A DNA stretch of 64,000 nt from Blastococcus saxobsidens (lineage in GTDB: Bacteria > Actinomycetota > Actinomycetes > Mycobacteriales > Geodermatophilaceae): the NCBI RefSeq assembly GCF_002938435.1, contig NZ_POQT01000018.1, forward strand, positions 1 through 64,000. The letters are read 5' to 3'. Shown in pieces: positions 15,951-24,155 of this stretch. Made by a program: the position numbers and the translations under genes. The stretch's first letter is position 1; the number at the start of each line of letters is the position of its first letter. The notes below the pieces were generated by a model, which had not been told where the DNA came from, searched no databases, and saw only the letters and a list, made by a program, of their open reading frames with translations.

Positions 15951-17654
15951 GTGACCGCACCTCCGCTCGACCTGCCCGAGGCACTCACGGCTCTGCGGGA
16001 CCGGCTGGCCGCCGCCCCCCTGGGGCTCGCCACGCCCGGGCGCGACGCCGCGGTGCGGGCCGCGCGCGGGGTCACCGACCAGATCGACGACTACCTGCTC
16101 CCGCGGCTGCGCGACCTCGGCGCCCCGCTGCTCACCGTCATCGGCGGCTCGACCGGGGCCGGCAAGTCCACGCTCGTCAACAGCCTGGTCGGCTCGTCGG
16201 TGACCACCGCCGGCGTGCTCCGGCCCACGACCCGCGCCCCGGTGCTGGTGTGCTCCCCGGCGGACGCGGCGAGCTTCTCCGGGGACCGCGTGCTGCCCGG
16301 CCTGGCCCGGGTGACCGGGGGCGACGGTGGTCCCGGGACGGTGCGGCTCGTCGTCCGCGACGACGTCCCGCCCGGGGTGGCGCTGCTCGACGCCCCGGAC
16401 GTCGACTCGGTGGTCGAGTCCAACCGCGACCTGGCCGCCCAGCTGCTGGCCGCCGCGGACCTGTGGGTCTTCGTGACGACGGCGGCCCGGTACGCCGACG
16501 CGGTGCCGTGGGACGTGCTGCGGACGGCGCAGGAGCGGGGGACGGCGCTGGCCGTCGTCCTGGACCGGGTGCCACCGGAGGCGGCCGCGGAGATCACCGC
16601 GGACCTCGCGGGGATGCTCGACCGGGCGGGGCTGCCCGGTGCCCGGCTGTTCGTGGTCGAGGAGGGCGGGCTGGTCGACGGCAGGCTCCCGGAGGCGCAG
16701 GTGGCCCCGTTGCGGGCGTGGCTCTACGGCCTGGCCGCCGACCAGGAGGAGCGGGGCGCCGTCGTGCGGCAGACCCTGACAGGTGCCCTCGAGAGCCTCC
16801 AGCAGCGCACCGCCGCACTGGTGGCGGCGGTGGAGGAGCAGGAGGCGGCCGCAGGCGCCCTGCGGTCCGCCGCGGCGGCGTCCTACGACGCCGCCCTCGA
16901 TGGCGTGGACCAGGGCGTGCGGGACGGCAGCCTGCTCCGCGGTGAGGTGCTGGCCCGCTGGCAGGAGTTCGTCGGCACCGGGGAGTGGATGCGGTCCCTC
17001 CAGGACCGGGTGGGCCGGCTGCGCGACCGCGTCACCGCCGCCCTCACCGGGCGGCCGGCGCCGGTCGAGAGCCTGACGGGAGCGCTGGAGAGCAACGTCG
17101 AGGCGCTGTTCCGCGCCGAGGCCGATCGCGCGGCCGAGCGCACGGTGACCGCCTGGCGGGCGCTGGCCGCGGGCCCTCCGCTGATCGCCGGCGCGGACCA
17201 GGAGCTGGCCCGGGTGTCCCCGGACTTCCCCGAGGCGGCCGCGGCCCAGGTGCGCGACTGGCAGGGGACGGTGCTGGACCTGGTCCGCGACCAGGGGGCG
17301 GACAAGCGGTCCCGGGCTCGGCTGCTGTCCTGGGGGATCAACGGTGCCGGCGCCGTGGTGATGATCGCCGTCTTCGCCCAGACCGGGGGTCTGCTCGGCG
17401 GGGAGGTCGCCGTCGCCGGTGGGACCAGCGTGGTGGGCCAGCGCGTGCTGGAGGCGGTCTTCGGCGACGCCGCGGTCCGTGCGCTGGCCGAGCAGGCGCG
17501 CGCGGACCTGCGCGAGCGGGCCGAGGGACTGCTCCGCTACGAGCAGGGCCGCTTCGACGACCTGGTGCTCGACGTCGCCCCGTCCGCCTCGGCGGCCGAC
17601 GAGCTGCGGGCCGCGGTGGCGGGCCTGGCCGAGGCGCGGCGGGCGGCGGCGTGA
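15951..17654 (+). CDS. Dynamin-like GTPase, first of a pair
   Basis: 567 residues. A GTPase domain begins at about residue 60: the P-loop is GGSTGAGKST, switch I includes RPTTRAP, G3 is DAPDVDSV and G4 is degenerate (VVLDRVP). Then comes a long helical stalk (about 260-470) and a hydrophobic segment, GAVVMIAVFAQTGGLLGG (about 465-480), that could insert in the membrane. Bacterial dynamins work as tandem pairs (for example Streptomyces DynA/DynB, which stabilise division rings, and mycobacterial IniA/IniC), and a second GTPase gene follows with a 4-bp overlap. Division-septum or membrane-repair work is inferred from that analogy. Confidence 0.85.
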   Translation: MTAPPLDLPEALTALRDRLAAAPLGLATPGRDAAVRAARGVTDQIDDYLLPRLRDLGAPLLTVIGGSTGAGKSTLVNSLVGSSVTTAGVLRPTTRAPVLVCSPADAASFSGDRVLPGLARVTGGDGGPGTVRLVVRDDVPPGVALLDAPDVDSVVESNRDLAAQLLAAADLWVFVTTAARYADAVPWDVLRTAQERGTALAVVLDRVPPEAAAEITADLAGMLDRAGLPGARLFVVEEGGLVDGRLPEAQVAPLRAWLYGLAADQEERGAVVRQTLTGALESLQQRTAALVAAVEEQEAAAGALRSAAAASYDAALDGVDQGVRDGSLLRGEVLARWQEFVGTGEWMRSLQDRVGRLRDRVTAALTGRPAPVESLTGALESNVEALFRAEADRAAERTVTAWRALAAGPPLIAGADQELARVSPDFPEAAAAQVRDWQGTVLDLVRDQGADKRSRARLLSWGINGAGAVVMIAVFAQTGGLLGGEVAVAGGTSVVGQRVLEAVFGDAAVRALAEQARADLRERAEGLLRYEQGRFDDLVLDVAPSASAADELRAAVAGLAEARRAAA

Positions 17655-19231
17655 GGCGGAAGGCCGATCGTCCCCTGACCGAGCGGCTGGCGTCGCTGCG
17701 CGAGGCGGTCGAGGTCGCCGAGGAGCGGCTGGACGTCCCCGAGGTCGCCGCGGCGCGCTCGGTGCTGGCCAAGGCCGGCGCCCGCGAGGCGCTGGGCGAC
17801 GCCACCGTGGTGGCGCTGGCCGGCGCCACGGGCAGTGGCAAGTCCACCCTGTTCAACGCGCTGTCGGGCAGCGAGGTCAGCACGCCGGGGGTGCGGCGGC
17901 CCACCACCGGCGTCGCGCACGCCACGGTGTGGGGTGCCGGCGAGGACACCGACCGGCTGCTCGACTGGCTGGAGGTCCCCCGGCGGCACCGGCGGGAGCC
18001 GGAGCCGGCCCTGGACGGCCTGGTCCTGCTCGACCTGCCCGACCACGACAGCGTGCGGCTGGAACACCGGCTCGAGGTCGACCGGCTCGTCGGCCTGGTC
18101 GACGTGCTGGTCTGGGTGCTGGACCCGCAGAAGTACGCCGACGCCGCGGTGCACGAGCGCTACCTCGTGCCGCTGGCCGGGCACGCCGGGGTGCTGCTGG
18201 TGGTCCTCAACCAGGTGGACCGGCTGGACGAGCAGTCCGCCCGGGCCTGCCTGGCAGACCTGCGCGGGCTGCTCGACCGGGAGGGCCTGGCCGCCACCCC
18301 GCTGCTGGCCGTGTCCGGCCGCACCGGCGCCGGGCTGGCCGAGCTCCGGGGCGAGCTCGCCCGCCGGGTCACCGCCCGGCGGGCCGCCACCGAACGCCTG
18401 GTCGCCGACGTGCGGGCCAGCGGCACGGCGCTGTCGGCGCACTGCCCGGACGGGCCGGCGGCTGCCGGTCGCCGGCCGGTCGCCGACGAGCTCGTCGACG
18501 CCCTGTCCGGCGCGGCGGGCGTGCCGACGGTGACCGCGGCCGTCGAGCGGTCCACCCGCCGGGAGGGCACCGGGCGCACCGGCTGGCCGCTGCTGCGCTG
18601 GACCCGGAAGCTCCGGGCCGACCCGCTGACCAGGCTGCACCTGGGCGACGAGCGCTCCCGGAGCTCGCTGCCGGTGGCCGGGGTGGTGGAGACCGCGCGG
18701 GTCAGCACCGCCGTGCGGGCGGTGCGCGAGGGCGTCGGGGCGGGCCTGGCCCCGGCGTGGCGGGACGAGCTGCGACGCACGGCCGACATCGCCGAGGAGC
18801 GGCTGGCCGACTCGCTGGACCGCGCCGTGGCCGGCACCGACCTGGGGCCGCAGCGGGTGCCGTTGTGGCAGCGGGCCGCGGGTGGGCTGCAGTGGCTGCT
18901 GCTCGTGGCCGCCCTCATCGGCGTGGTGTGGCTGCTCGGTCTCGTGCTCCTCGGCTTCTTCCAGCTGGACGACGTCCTGCCGCTGCCCCGCGTGGAGGGC
19001 GTCCCGCTGCCCACGCTGCTGGTGGCCGGGGGCCTGCTGGCCGGGCTGCTGCTCGCCCTGGTGTGCCGGCCCCTGGTGGCCATCGGTGCGCGACGGCGCG
19101 CCCGGACGGCCGAGCGGCGGTTGACGGCCGCCGTCCGGGAGGTGGCCGAGGAGGAGCTGCTCGCGCCGATGGCGGAGGTGGAGCGCGACGCCGAGCGCTT
19201 CTGCGCGGCGGTGGCGGCCGCCGCGCGCTGA
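17651..19231 (+). CDS. Dynamin-like GTPase, second of a pair (two membrane helices)
   Basis: 526 residues; GTG lies inside the stop of the first GTPase (GTGA). The GTPase domain is complete: GATGSGKST (P-loop), RRPTTGVAHA (switch I), DLPDHDS (G3) and NQVD (G4). The C-terminal third has two membrane helices (WLLLVAALIGVVWLLGLVLL and LLVAGGLLAGLLLALVC) and a final helical segment with several acidic residues. It should anchor the pair to the cytoplasmic membrane. The intact G4 here and the degenerate one in its partner suggest a catalytic/regulatory split. Confidence 0.87.
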   Translation: MRRKADRPLTERLASLREAVEVAEERLDVPEVAAARSVLAKAGAREALGDATVVALAGATGSGKSTLFNALSGSEVSTPGVRRPTTGVAHATVWGAGEDTDRLLDWLEVPRRHRREPEPALDGLVLLDLPDHDSVRLEHRLEVDRLVGLVDVLVWVLDPQKYADAAVHERYLVPLAGHAGVLLVVLNQVDRLDEQSARACLADLRGLLDREGLAATPLLAVSGRTGAGLAELRGELARRVTARRAATERLVADVRASGTALSAHCPDGPAAAGRRPVADELVDALSGAAGVPTVTAAVERSTRREGTGRTGWPLLRWTRKLRADPLTRLHLGDERSRSSLPVAGVVETARVSTAVRAVREGVGAGLAPAWRDELRRTADIAEERLADSLDRAVAGTDLGPQRVPLWQRAAGGLQWLLLVAALIGVVWLLGLVLLGFFQLDDVLPLPRVEGVPLPTLLVAGGLLAGLLLALVCRPLVAIGARRRARTAERRLTAAVREVAEEELLAPMAEVERDAERFCAAVAAAAR

Positions 19232-19241
19232 GGCGTCGGGG

Positions 19242-19742
19242 CTACAGCCCGGGGGAGCGCTGCTCCGGCAGCCGCTCGCGCAGCGGCTGGGTGGTCTCCC
19301 GGCCCGTCGGCAGCAGCGCCCACACGTGCTTGCGGCCGGGGCGCTTCTCCCAGCCGTAGCCGGTGGACAGCTGGGCGACCAGGTGCAGGCCCATGCCCCC
19401 GAGTGCCGGGTCGCGGTCGACGGCCGGCACCGGAGGGCTGTCCGGCGCCTCGTCGCTGAGGTCGAGCAGCCAGCCGGCCGGGCCGGCGACGACGAGGGCG
19501 CGCACGTCGCCGCCACCGTGCCGCAGCGCGTTCGAGGCCAGCTCCTCGAACACCAGGAGCAGCCCGTCGCGCGCGTCCTCGGTGGAGGCGGCGGAGACCG
19601 ACGGGTGGGCGATGCGCGCGCGGAGGTCCGACCGCACCCGGGAGACCACGTGCATGGCCTCCAGCTGCCAGTGCCAGACGTCACCGGGTACGGAGGGGAC
19701 GGGCGCGCAAGGCCACGCGTCGTGGGCCAGCTCGTCGGCCAT
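19242..19742 (-). CDS. HATPase_c anti-sigma-factor-like ATP-binding protein
   Basis: 166 residues. The GHKL fold is recognised by FEELASNALRHGGG (N box) and DPALGGMGLHLVAQL (G1/G2 box), with no dimerisation or histidine-containing domain. This is the RsbW/SpoIIAB-like form common in actinobacteria, where such kinases bind an alternative sigma factor or phosphorylate an anti-sigma antagonist. ATG 19742 has ribosome site GAGGAAG. It is divergent from a GAF-ANTAR regulator. Its C-terminus, HVWALLPTGRE, closely resembles that of the protein at 26714-27205, so the two look like paralogues. Confidence 0.85.
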   Translation of the reverse strand: MADELAHDAWPCAPVPSVPGDVWHWQLEAMHVVSRVRSDLRARIAHPSVSAASTEDARDGLLLVFEELASNALRHGGGDVRALVVAGPAGWLLDLSDEAPDSPPVPAVDRDPALGGMGLHLVAQLSTGYGWEKRPGRKHVWALLPTGRETTQPLRERLPEQRSPGL

Positions 19743-19891
19743 CGCTTCCTCTCGCGTCTGGTCCTGTCCCTGGCGCGGCCCGAGTGTGTGCAGGGGCAGC
19801 AGGACGGGCCCTCCCCCGTTCCGGCAGGGACCATCCTGACCGATCGGTGCCCGGCGCGCGAAGCCGGGCGAGGGACGGGCGACCGGACGGG

Positions 19892-19897
19892 CACAAT
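19892..19897 (+). promoter_or_regulatory. -10 box CACAAT of the GAF-ANTAR gene (leaderless)
   Basis: CACAAT, 6 nt, then GTG 19904. This box decides the start, since the longer frame upstream runs through the divergent promoter and has no ribosome site. Confidence 0.5.
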
Positions 19898-19903
19898 GGC
19901 CTG

Positions 19904-20596
19904 GTGGACGACGTCTTGCGCCAGCTCAGCCGGGTCGCCTTCGCCGGCCGTGAGCTGTCCGACGTGCTCGGTGACATCACCGGTATCGCGGCCGGCGCCA
20001 TCCCCGGTGCGGAGGCGGTGTCCAGCACGCTGATCCGCGACGACAAGGCCTTCACCGCTGCCTACTCCGGCGAGATGGCCCTGGCCGCCGACGAGCTGCA
20101 GTACGCGCAGGGCCACGGCCCCTGCGTCGACGCCGGCCGCGGCGGGGTGGTGCTGCGCATCGACGACATGCGCACCGAGCAGCGCTGGCCCGACTACGTC
20201 GCCCGGGTGCTACGGGAGACGGACGTCCGCAGCTCGCTGTCGGTGCCGCTGCCCTACCAGGGCTCCTCCATCGGGGCGCTGAACGTCTACTCGACGAAGC
20301 CGACGGCCTTCGCCTCCCCCGAGTCGCTGGCCGCCGGGCTCGAGGTCGCGGAGACGATCGCGGTCGCCGTGGCCAACGCCGACGCGCACGCGCAGCTGGT
20401 CGACCAGGCCCGCAACATGCGCATCGCCATGGAGTCGCGGGCGGTCATCGAGCAGGCCAAGGGGGTCCTCATGGCCCAGCGGCACTGCACCCCCGAGCAG
20501 GCCTTCGAGATCCTGCGGCAGGCCTCGCAGCGCTACAACCGAAAGCTGCGGGAGATCGCCACCGGCATCGTGGAGGGCGTGCAGGAGGGGGCCTGA
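19904..20596 (+). CDS. GAF and ANTAR domain transcription antitermination regulator
   Basis: 230 residues. The GAF domain (about 20-155) includes QGHGPCVDAGRGG and VPLPYQGSSIGALNVYS. The C-terminal ANTAR domain (about 165-225) has the three-helix pattern ALESRAVIEQAKGVLMAQ and AFEILRQASQRYNRKLREIA. ANTAR domains bind paired RNA hairpins and stop terminators from forming; GAF-ANTAR proteins are very common in Geodermatophilaceae and mycobacteria and probably sense small molecules or redox state. The RNA target is not evident here. It reads toward the broken nucleoside hydrolase gene. Confidence 0.9.
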   Translation: MDDVLRQLSRVAFAGRELSDVLGDITGIAAGAIPGAEAVSSTLIRDDKAFTAAYSGEMALAADELQYAQGHGPCVDAGRGGVVLRIDDMRTEQRWPDYVARVLRETDVRSSLSVPLPYQGSSIGALNVYSTKPTAFASPESLAAGLEVAETIAVAVANADAHAQLVDQARNMRIAMESRAVIEQAKGVLMAQRHCTPEQAFEILRQASQRYNRKLREIATGIVEGVQEGA

Positions 20597-20602
20597 CGCA
20601 GG

Positions 20603-21554
20603 TCAGAGGCGGGGGTCCAGCCGGCACAGCCGCTGCACCAGGAACTCCACCGCCGTCTCCGGGTCCACCGTCTCGGCCACCTCCACCGCGGTCGCCGAGG
20701 AGGAGACCGACCGGCGGTCGACCAGCGTCTGCCCCCCGGCCGGCACCCAGCGTGGTGTCGACGACGACGTCGCGGCGCACCGTGCCGAGGGTGCCCGGGA
20801 CGATGGCCTCGGTGAGGGCCAGCGCGTCGTGCACGACGACGCCCGGCGTCCCGTAGACGTCCTTCGCGTGGTCGACGTACTGCTGCAGGATGGCCGCGGC
20901 GGTCCGGCCGACCGGCCCGGCGGCCGCGAAGCGGGCGATGCCCTCCTCGGTGAGCACCGTGGGCAGGGTGACGTCCAGCCCCACCATCACCGTGGGCAGG
21001 TCCGCGCCGAACACCGCCTGCGCGGCCTCCGGGTCGGACCAGATGTTGAACTCGGCCGCGGCCGTCACGTTGCCGCCGCACCCCGCGGAACCGCCCATCA
21101 CCACCAGTCGCCCGATGCGGGCCGCGGCCTCCGGGAAGACGGCCAGCAGCAGCGCGACGTTCGTCAGCGGACCGATGGCCGCCACCGTCACCGGGGTGGG
21201 CGAGGACATCAGCAGCTCGGCCAGCGCGACGACCGCCGGCCGCGGGTCCACGGCGGTCGGTGACGGCGGCAGCTCGACCCCGCCCAGGCCGGCCGCGCCG
21301 TGCACGTGGCCGGCCCGCTCCGGCTGGGGATGGATGAGCGAGGCCCGCGCGCCCACGGCCACCGGCACGTCCGACCGGCCGGCCAGGTGCAGCACCCGCA
21401 GGGCGTTCTCCGTGACCTGCTCGAGCCCCACGTTGCCGTGCACCGTGGTGACCAGCCGCAGGTCCACCTCGGGACTGGCCAGAGCGAGCAGGACGGCGAG
21501 GGCGTCGTCGATGCCGGGGTCGGTGTCGATCACCAGGGGGATGCGCTCGGTCAC
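20603..21554 (-). pseudogene. Inosine-uridine-type nucleoside hydrolase with a frameshift
   Basis: The first ~275 residues are a normal nucleoside hydrolase: the Ca/ribose motif DTDPGIDDALA at the N-terminus, PLTNVALL, MGGSAGCGGN and AEFNIWSDPEAA, then VVVHDALALTEA. Near 20732-20737, a run of six C on the plus strand, the frame changes. In the other frame the expected tail continues as QTLVDRRS to AVEFLVQRLCRLDPRL and stops at 20603. One extra base restores or breaks the whole protein, so this is a recent lesion or a homopolymer sequencing error. Unrepaired, the first frame runs on to 20469 over the ANTAR gene. The GTG start has CAGGAT 6 nt upstream. Confidence 0.85.
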
Positions 21555-21575
21555 CGGCGCATCCTGCCAGCAGGG

Positions 21576-22140
21576 TCAGCGGGCGGAGCCGGCCGTCTCC
21601 GGGGCCGGTGCGTCGACCCGGGACCACCAGGGTGCCCGGGCCAGCAGGTAGAGCAGCACGCCCACCGCCAGCTCGGCGCCGGCCAGCAGCCAGGTGCGGC
21701 CCTCCTGCTGCCAGAGCAGCAGCAGGCAGGAGGCGATCGCCAGCACCGGCAGGACCGCCGGCGCGCGGAAGTGCTCCTGCTCCACCCGGTCGCGGCGCAG
21801 CACCAGCACCAGCACCGCGACGTCGGTGCTGAGGAAGACCAGGAGCAGGACGACGGCGTTGGCGAGGTCGCCCAGGTCGCCGACCAGCGTCAGGCCCATC
21901 GCCACCACGGTGGTGAGCACGGTCGCCACCCAGGGCGTGCGGCGACCGGGCAGCACCCGGCCCCGCAGGCGGGGGAGGAGCCGCTGCTCGGCCATGCCGA
22001 ACACCAGCCGGCTGGCCATGATCATCGTGAGCAGCGCCCCGTTGGCCACCGCGATCAGCGCCACCAGGCTGAACAGCTGGTCGGGGATGCCGACGTCGGC
22101 GGCCTGGACGACGGCCGGCAGCCGCTCCCGACACGCCGGG
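21576..22140 (-). pseudogene. Amino acid/APC-family permease remnant, N-terminal half missing
   Basis: Only the last ~190 residues of an APC permease are present: GIPDQLFSLVALIAVANG, LTMIMASRLVFGMAEQRLLP, then four more helices and an acidic/Pro tail. A full permease has ~12 helices and about 450-500 residues. Homology ends abruptly near 22140, and no frame further upstream supplies helices 1-7. The remaining part lacks the substrate-binding helices 1 and 6, so it is a 5'-deleted remnant. It sits 21 bp upstream of the frameshifted nucleoside hydrolase; the two may once have formed a purine or amino-acid utilisation unit. Confidence 0.75.
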
Positions 22141-22388
22141 CGCACCGGAGGGTCCCGGACATGACCGTCCCTCCCCGCGCGCCTCTCCACGCTCAGGAAC
22201 CGGGTGCTTGTCGACAAGGGCCCGGCGCGGGGAGGGGGTGACCGACCGGTCCGGAGCGGCCCCGCAACGGTTCGGTCACGCGGCTCCGGAGGAGGGTCGG
22301 AGGAACGGCTCCGCGGCTCTGGAGTTCCCTAGTTTTCTCCTTGTCCGCGACACCTTCCCCGGCCGCGGACATGACTTGAGGAGGCGAC

Positions 22389-23504
22389 ATGAGCAGCACC
22401 ACGCGGGCCCCCCGGCCGGCGTCGGCTCACGTCTCCCCCGAGCCCGGCGGCCGCGCCGCGACGAGCACGCTGGCGGGGCTGATCGACGTCCTCGACCGCG
22501 CCGACGGCGTCCGGCCGCGGCAGCGTTCCGCGACGCACCGCACGGCCGGGCGACCCGGCCCGCTGCGCTCGGTGCAGCCGGCGCCGCGGGCCCGGAGCGC
22601 CCGGGTCCCCGCCGTCCCGGTCCCCCGGGTCGTGGTGGTCCCCGACCGCGTGCGCCGGCCCCTGGGCGGCGTCCGCGGCCTCGTCCGCCGGGTCGCGCTG
22701 TGGGGCGCCGGCGAGCAGGGCGAGTACCTGGCGTGGCACCTTCCCGCGCACACCCGTCCGGGCTCCACCCCCGGTGCACCCGCGGCGCCGCCCGGCCGGC
22801 GCCGGGGCGCGCTGCGCGACCTGCACCGCCGTGCCGCCCTGTGGGGCGCCGGCGACCGGGGCGAGTACCTGGCCTGGGGCCCCTCGGCCGCTCGGCCGGT
22901 CCGCCGGGACCTCGACCCGCCCGTGGTGCTGCGCGAGCTGCCCAGCATTCCCACGATCGCGCCCGTGGCGTCTTCCCCCGCCCCGGCGCTCCTTCCCGCG
23001 GAGCCGGCGTCGTCGCCGGGGACGCGGACCGGTACGGCCGCATCTGACGCGACCGCCCGTCCTCCCACCCTCCCGAGTTCCACGGAACCCTCGGCACGGT
23101 CGCAGCCACGCGTCGGCTCGCGTCCACCGCGGGACTGGCCGTCCTCGGGTCGGTACTGGGCGCGGTCCACGCCGCCGTCCCTCCCGGTCCGCTCCTCCGG
23201 TCCGATGACCCGGACCTCCGCGGTGCCCGCACCGCGAGCCCCCCGGGGCTCCGGTGACACCCGGGCGCGGGGCGATCCGCTCCCGGGCACGGCCAGGGGC
23301 TCACCCCCACCCCCGCGAAGACACGGGCCCGCGAACGGTCTCCCCCCGGAACCGTTCTCCGCGCGGGCACCCTCGTCGCACTCCCTCCCGGCGCCGCCAG
23401 CGCCGCCGGGGACGCACTCCGCGCGACCACGGCAGCCGGCCGTGGACGCCGTCTCCCGCACTCCGTCGAGCACGCCGCGACCGGTCGCCCACTTCCCCGG
23501 GTGA
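22389..23504 (+). CDS. Unrecognised Pro/Arg-rich protein with a duplicated WGAGxxGEYLAW motif
   Basis: 371 residues if read to its stop. ATG follows a strong ribosome site (GAGGAGGCGAC), so translation seems real. The N-terminal part has LAGLIDVLDRADG, then two copies of one motif about 45 residues apart: RRVALWGAGEQGEYLAW (about 103-119) and RRAALWGAGDRGEYLAW (about 147-163). After about residue 190 the third-position GC falls and the sequence becomes Pro/Ser/Arg-rich filler, so the true protein may have ended near 22950-23000 before a frameshift. GGAAC at 22302-22306 and GTT at 22324-22326, 17 nt apart, resemble an ECF sigma promoter. I do not recognise the family. Confidence 0.4.
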   Translation: MSSTTRAPRPASAHVSPEPGGRAATSTLAGLIDVLDRADGVRPRQRSATHRTAGRPGPLRSVQPAPRARSARVPAVPVPRVVVVPDRVRRPLGGVRGLVRRVALWGAGEQGEYLAWHLPAHTRPGSTPGAPAAPPGRRRGALRDLHRRAALWGAGDRGEYLAWGPSAARPVRRDLDPPVVLRELPSIPTIAPVASSPAPALLPAEPASSPGTRTGTAASDATARPPTLPSSTEPSARSQPRVGSRPPRDWPSSGRYWARSTPPSLPVRSSGPMTRTSAVPAPRAPRGSGDTRARGDPLPGTARGSPPPPRRHGPANGLPPEPFSARAPSSHSLPAPPAPPGTHSARPRQPAVDAVSRTPSSTPRPVAHFPG

Positions 23505-24155
23505 CCGCGGATCGTCGTCTCGGTCCCGACTCCGTCCCCCCTCCTGGCCGACCCCCGTCGGCCACGCCCAGCCCGCCTCGACGGTGCCCCTCCGCAGTAC
23601 CCGCAGACCTCTCGCTCGTCGTATCCGGCCTCGTCCCCCCGCACGGCTGCCGCACCCCAGGCAGCGCGCGGACCCTCCAGGGAGGCACGGATCGCCGGCG
23701 GCGCGGACTGCCGGCCTTGCGGATCCGTCGCGGTGGACGACAGGTCCTGCCGGTGCCCGGCGGGCGCGAACCTCGCGACCCGGGTCTCTGACCGACAGCG
23801 CCTGGCCGGCGCGAGGTGGACGGCGCGGGCCGACGAGCGACATCCGCCGCTGCCGCTCCGGTCGGCGGGGAGGACGGCGTCGCCGGCTCCCGCGGACCCG
23901 CGCCGGCGGACGGTCCACCGTCCGCCACCGCCGCCGAGCGGCGGGCGCCCGCCGACGACGGCCGGGACCGGCTCCGGTCCCGGCCGGTGGGCGCCCGCCC
24001 CGGCTCCCGGCGCCCCTCGTCGTCCTCGTCCCCTCCCACCCCTCCCCTCCCGGGGCGCGCGCGCTCCGTCGACCGGTGTGAAACGCTCTTCACCGACCGT
24101 GGCCGGACCGAAGCAGCCGTGTCCCACCACCGCGCACCGCTGGGAAGGAACCGTC
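23505..24155 (+). other. 650-bp stretch without a convincing gene
   Basis: Every frame is partly open because of GC content, but none has consistent codon bias, a ribosome site or a recognisable domain. The composition changes around 22950 and returns to normal at the GAF/PAS phosphatase gene. Just before it, in another frame, TRRLASTAGLAVLGSVLGAV (from about 23108) looks like an orphan signal peptide but has no start codon, so decayed genes may lie here. Confidence 0.5.

Noticed and set aside
22302-22326. ECF-type promoter GGAAC-N17-GTT
   Set aside because: A single weak match without a linked ECF sigma factor; noted in the gene entry but not called as a feature.
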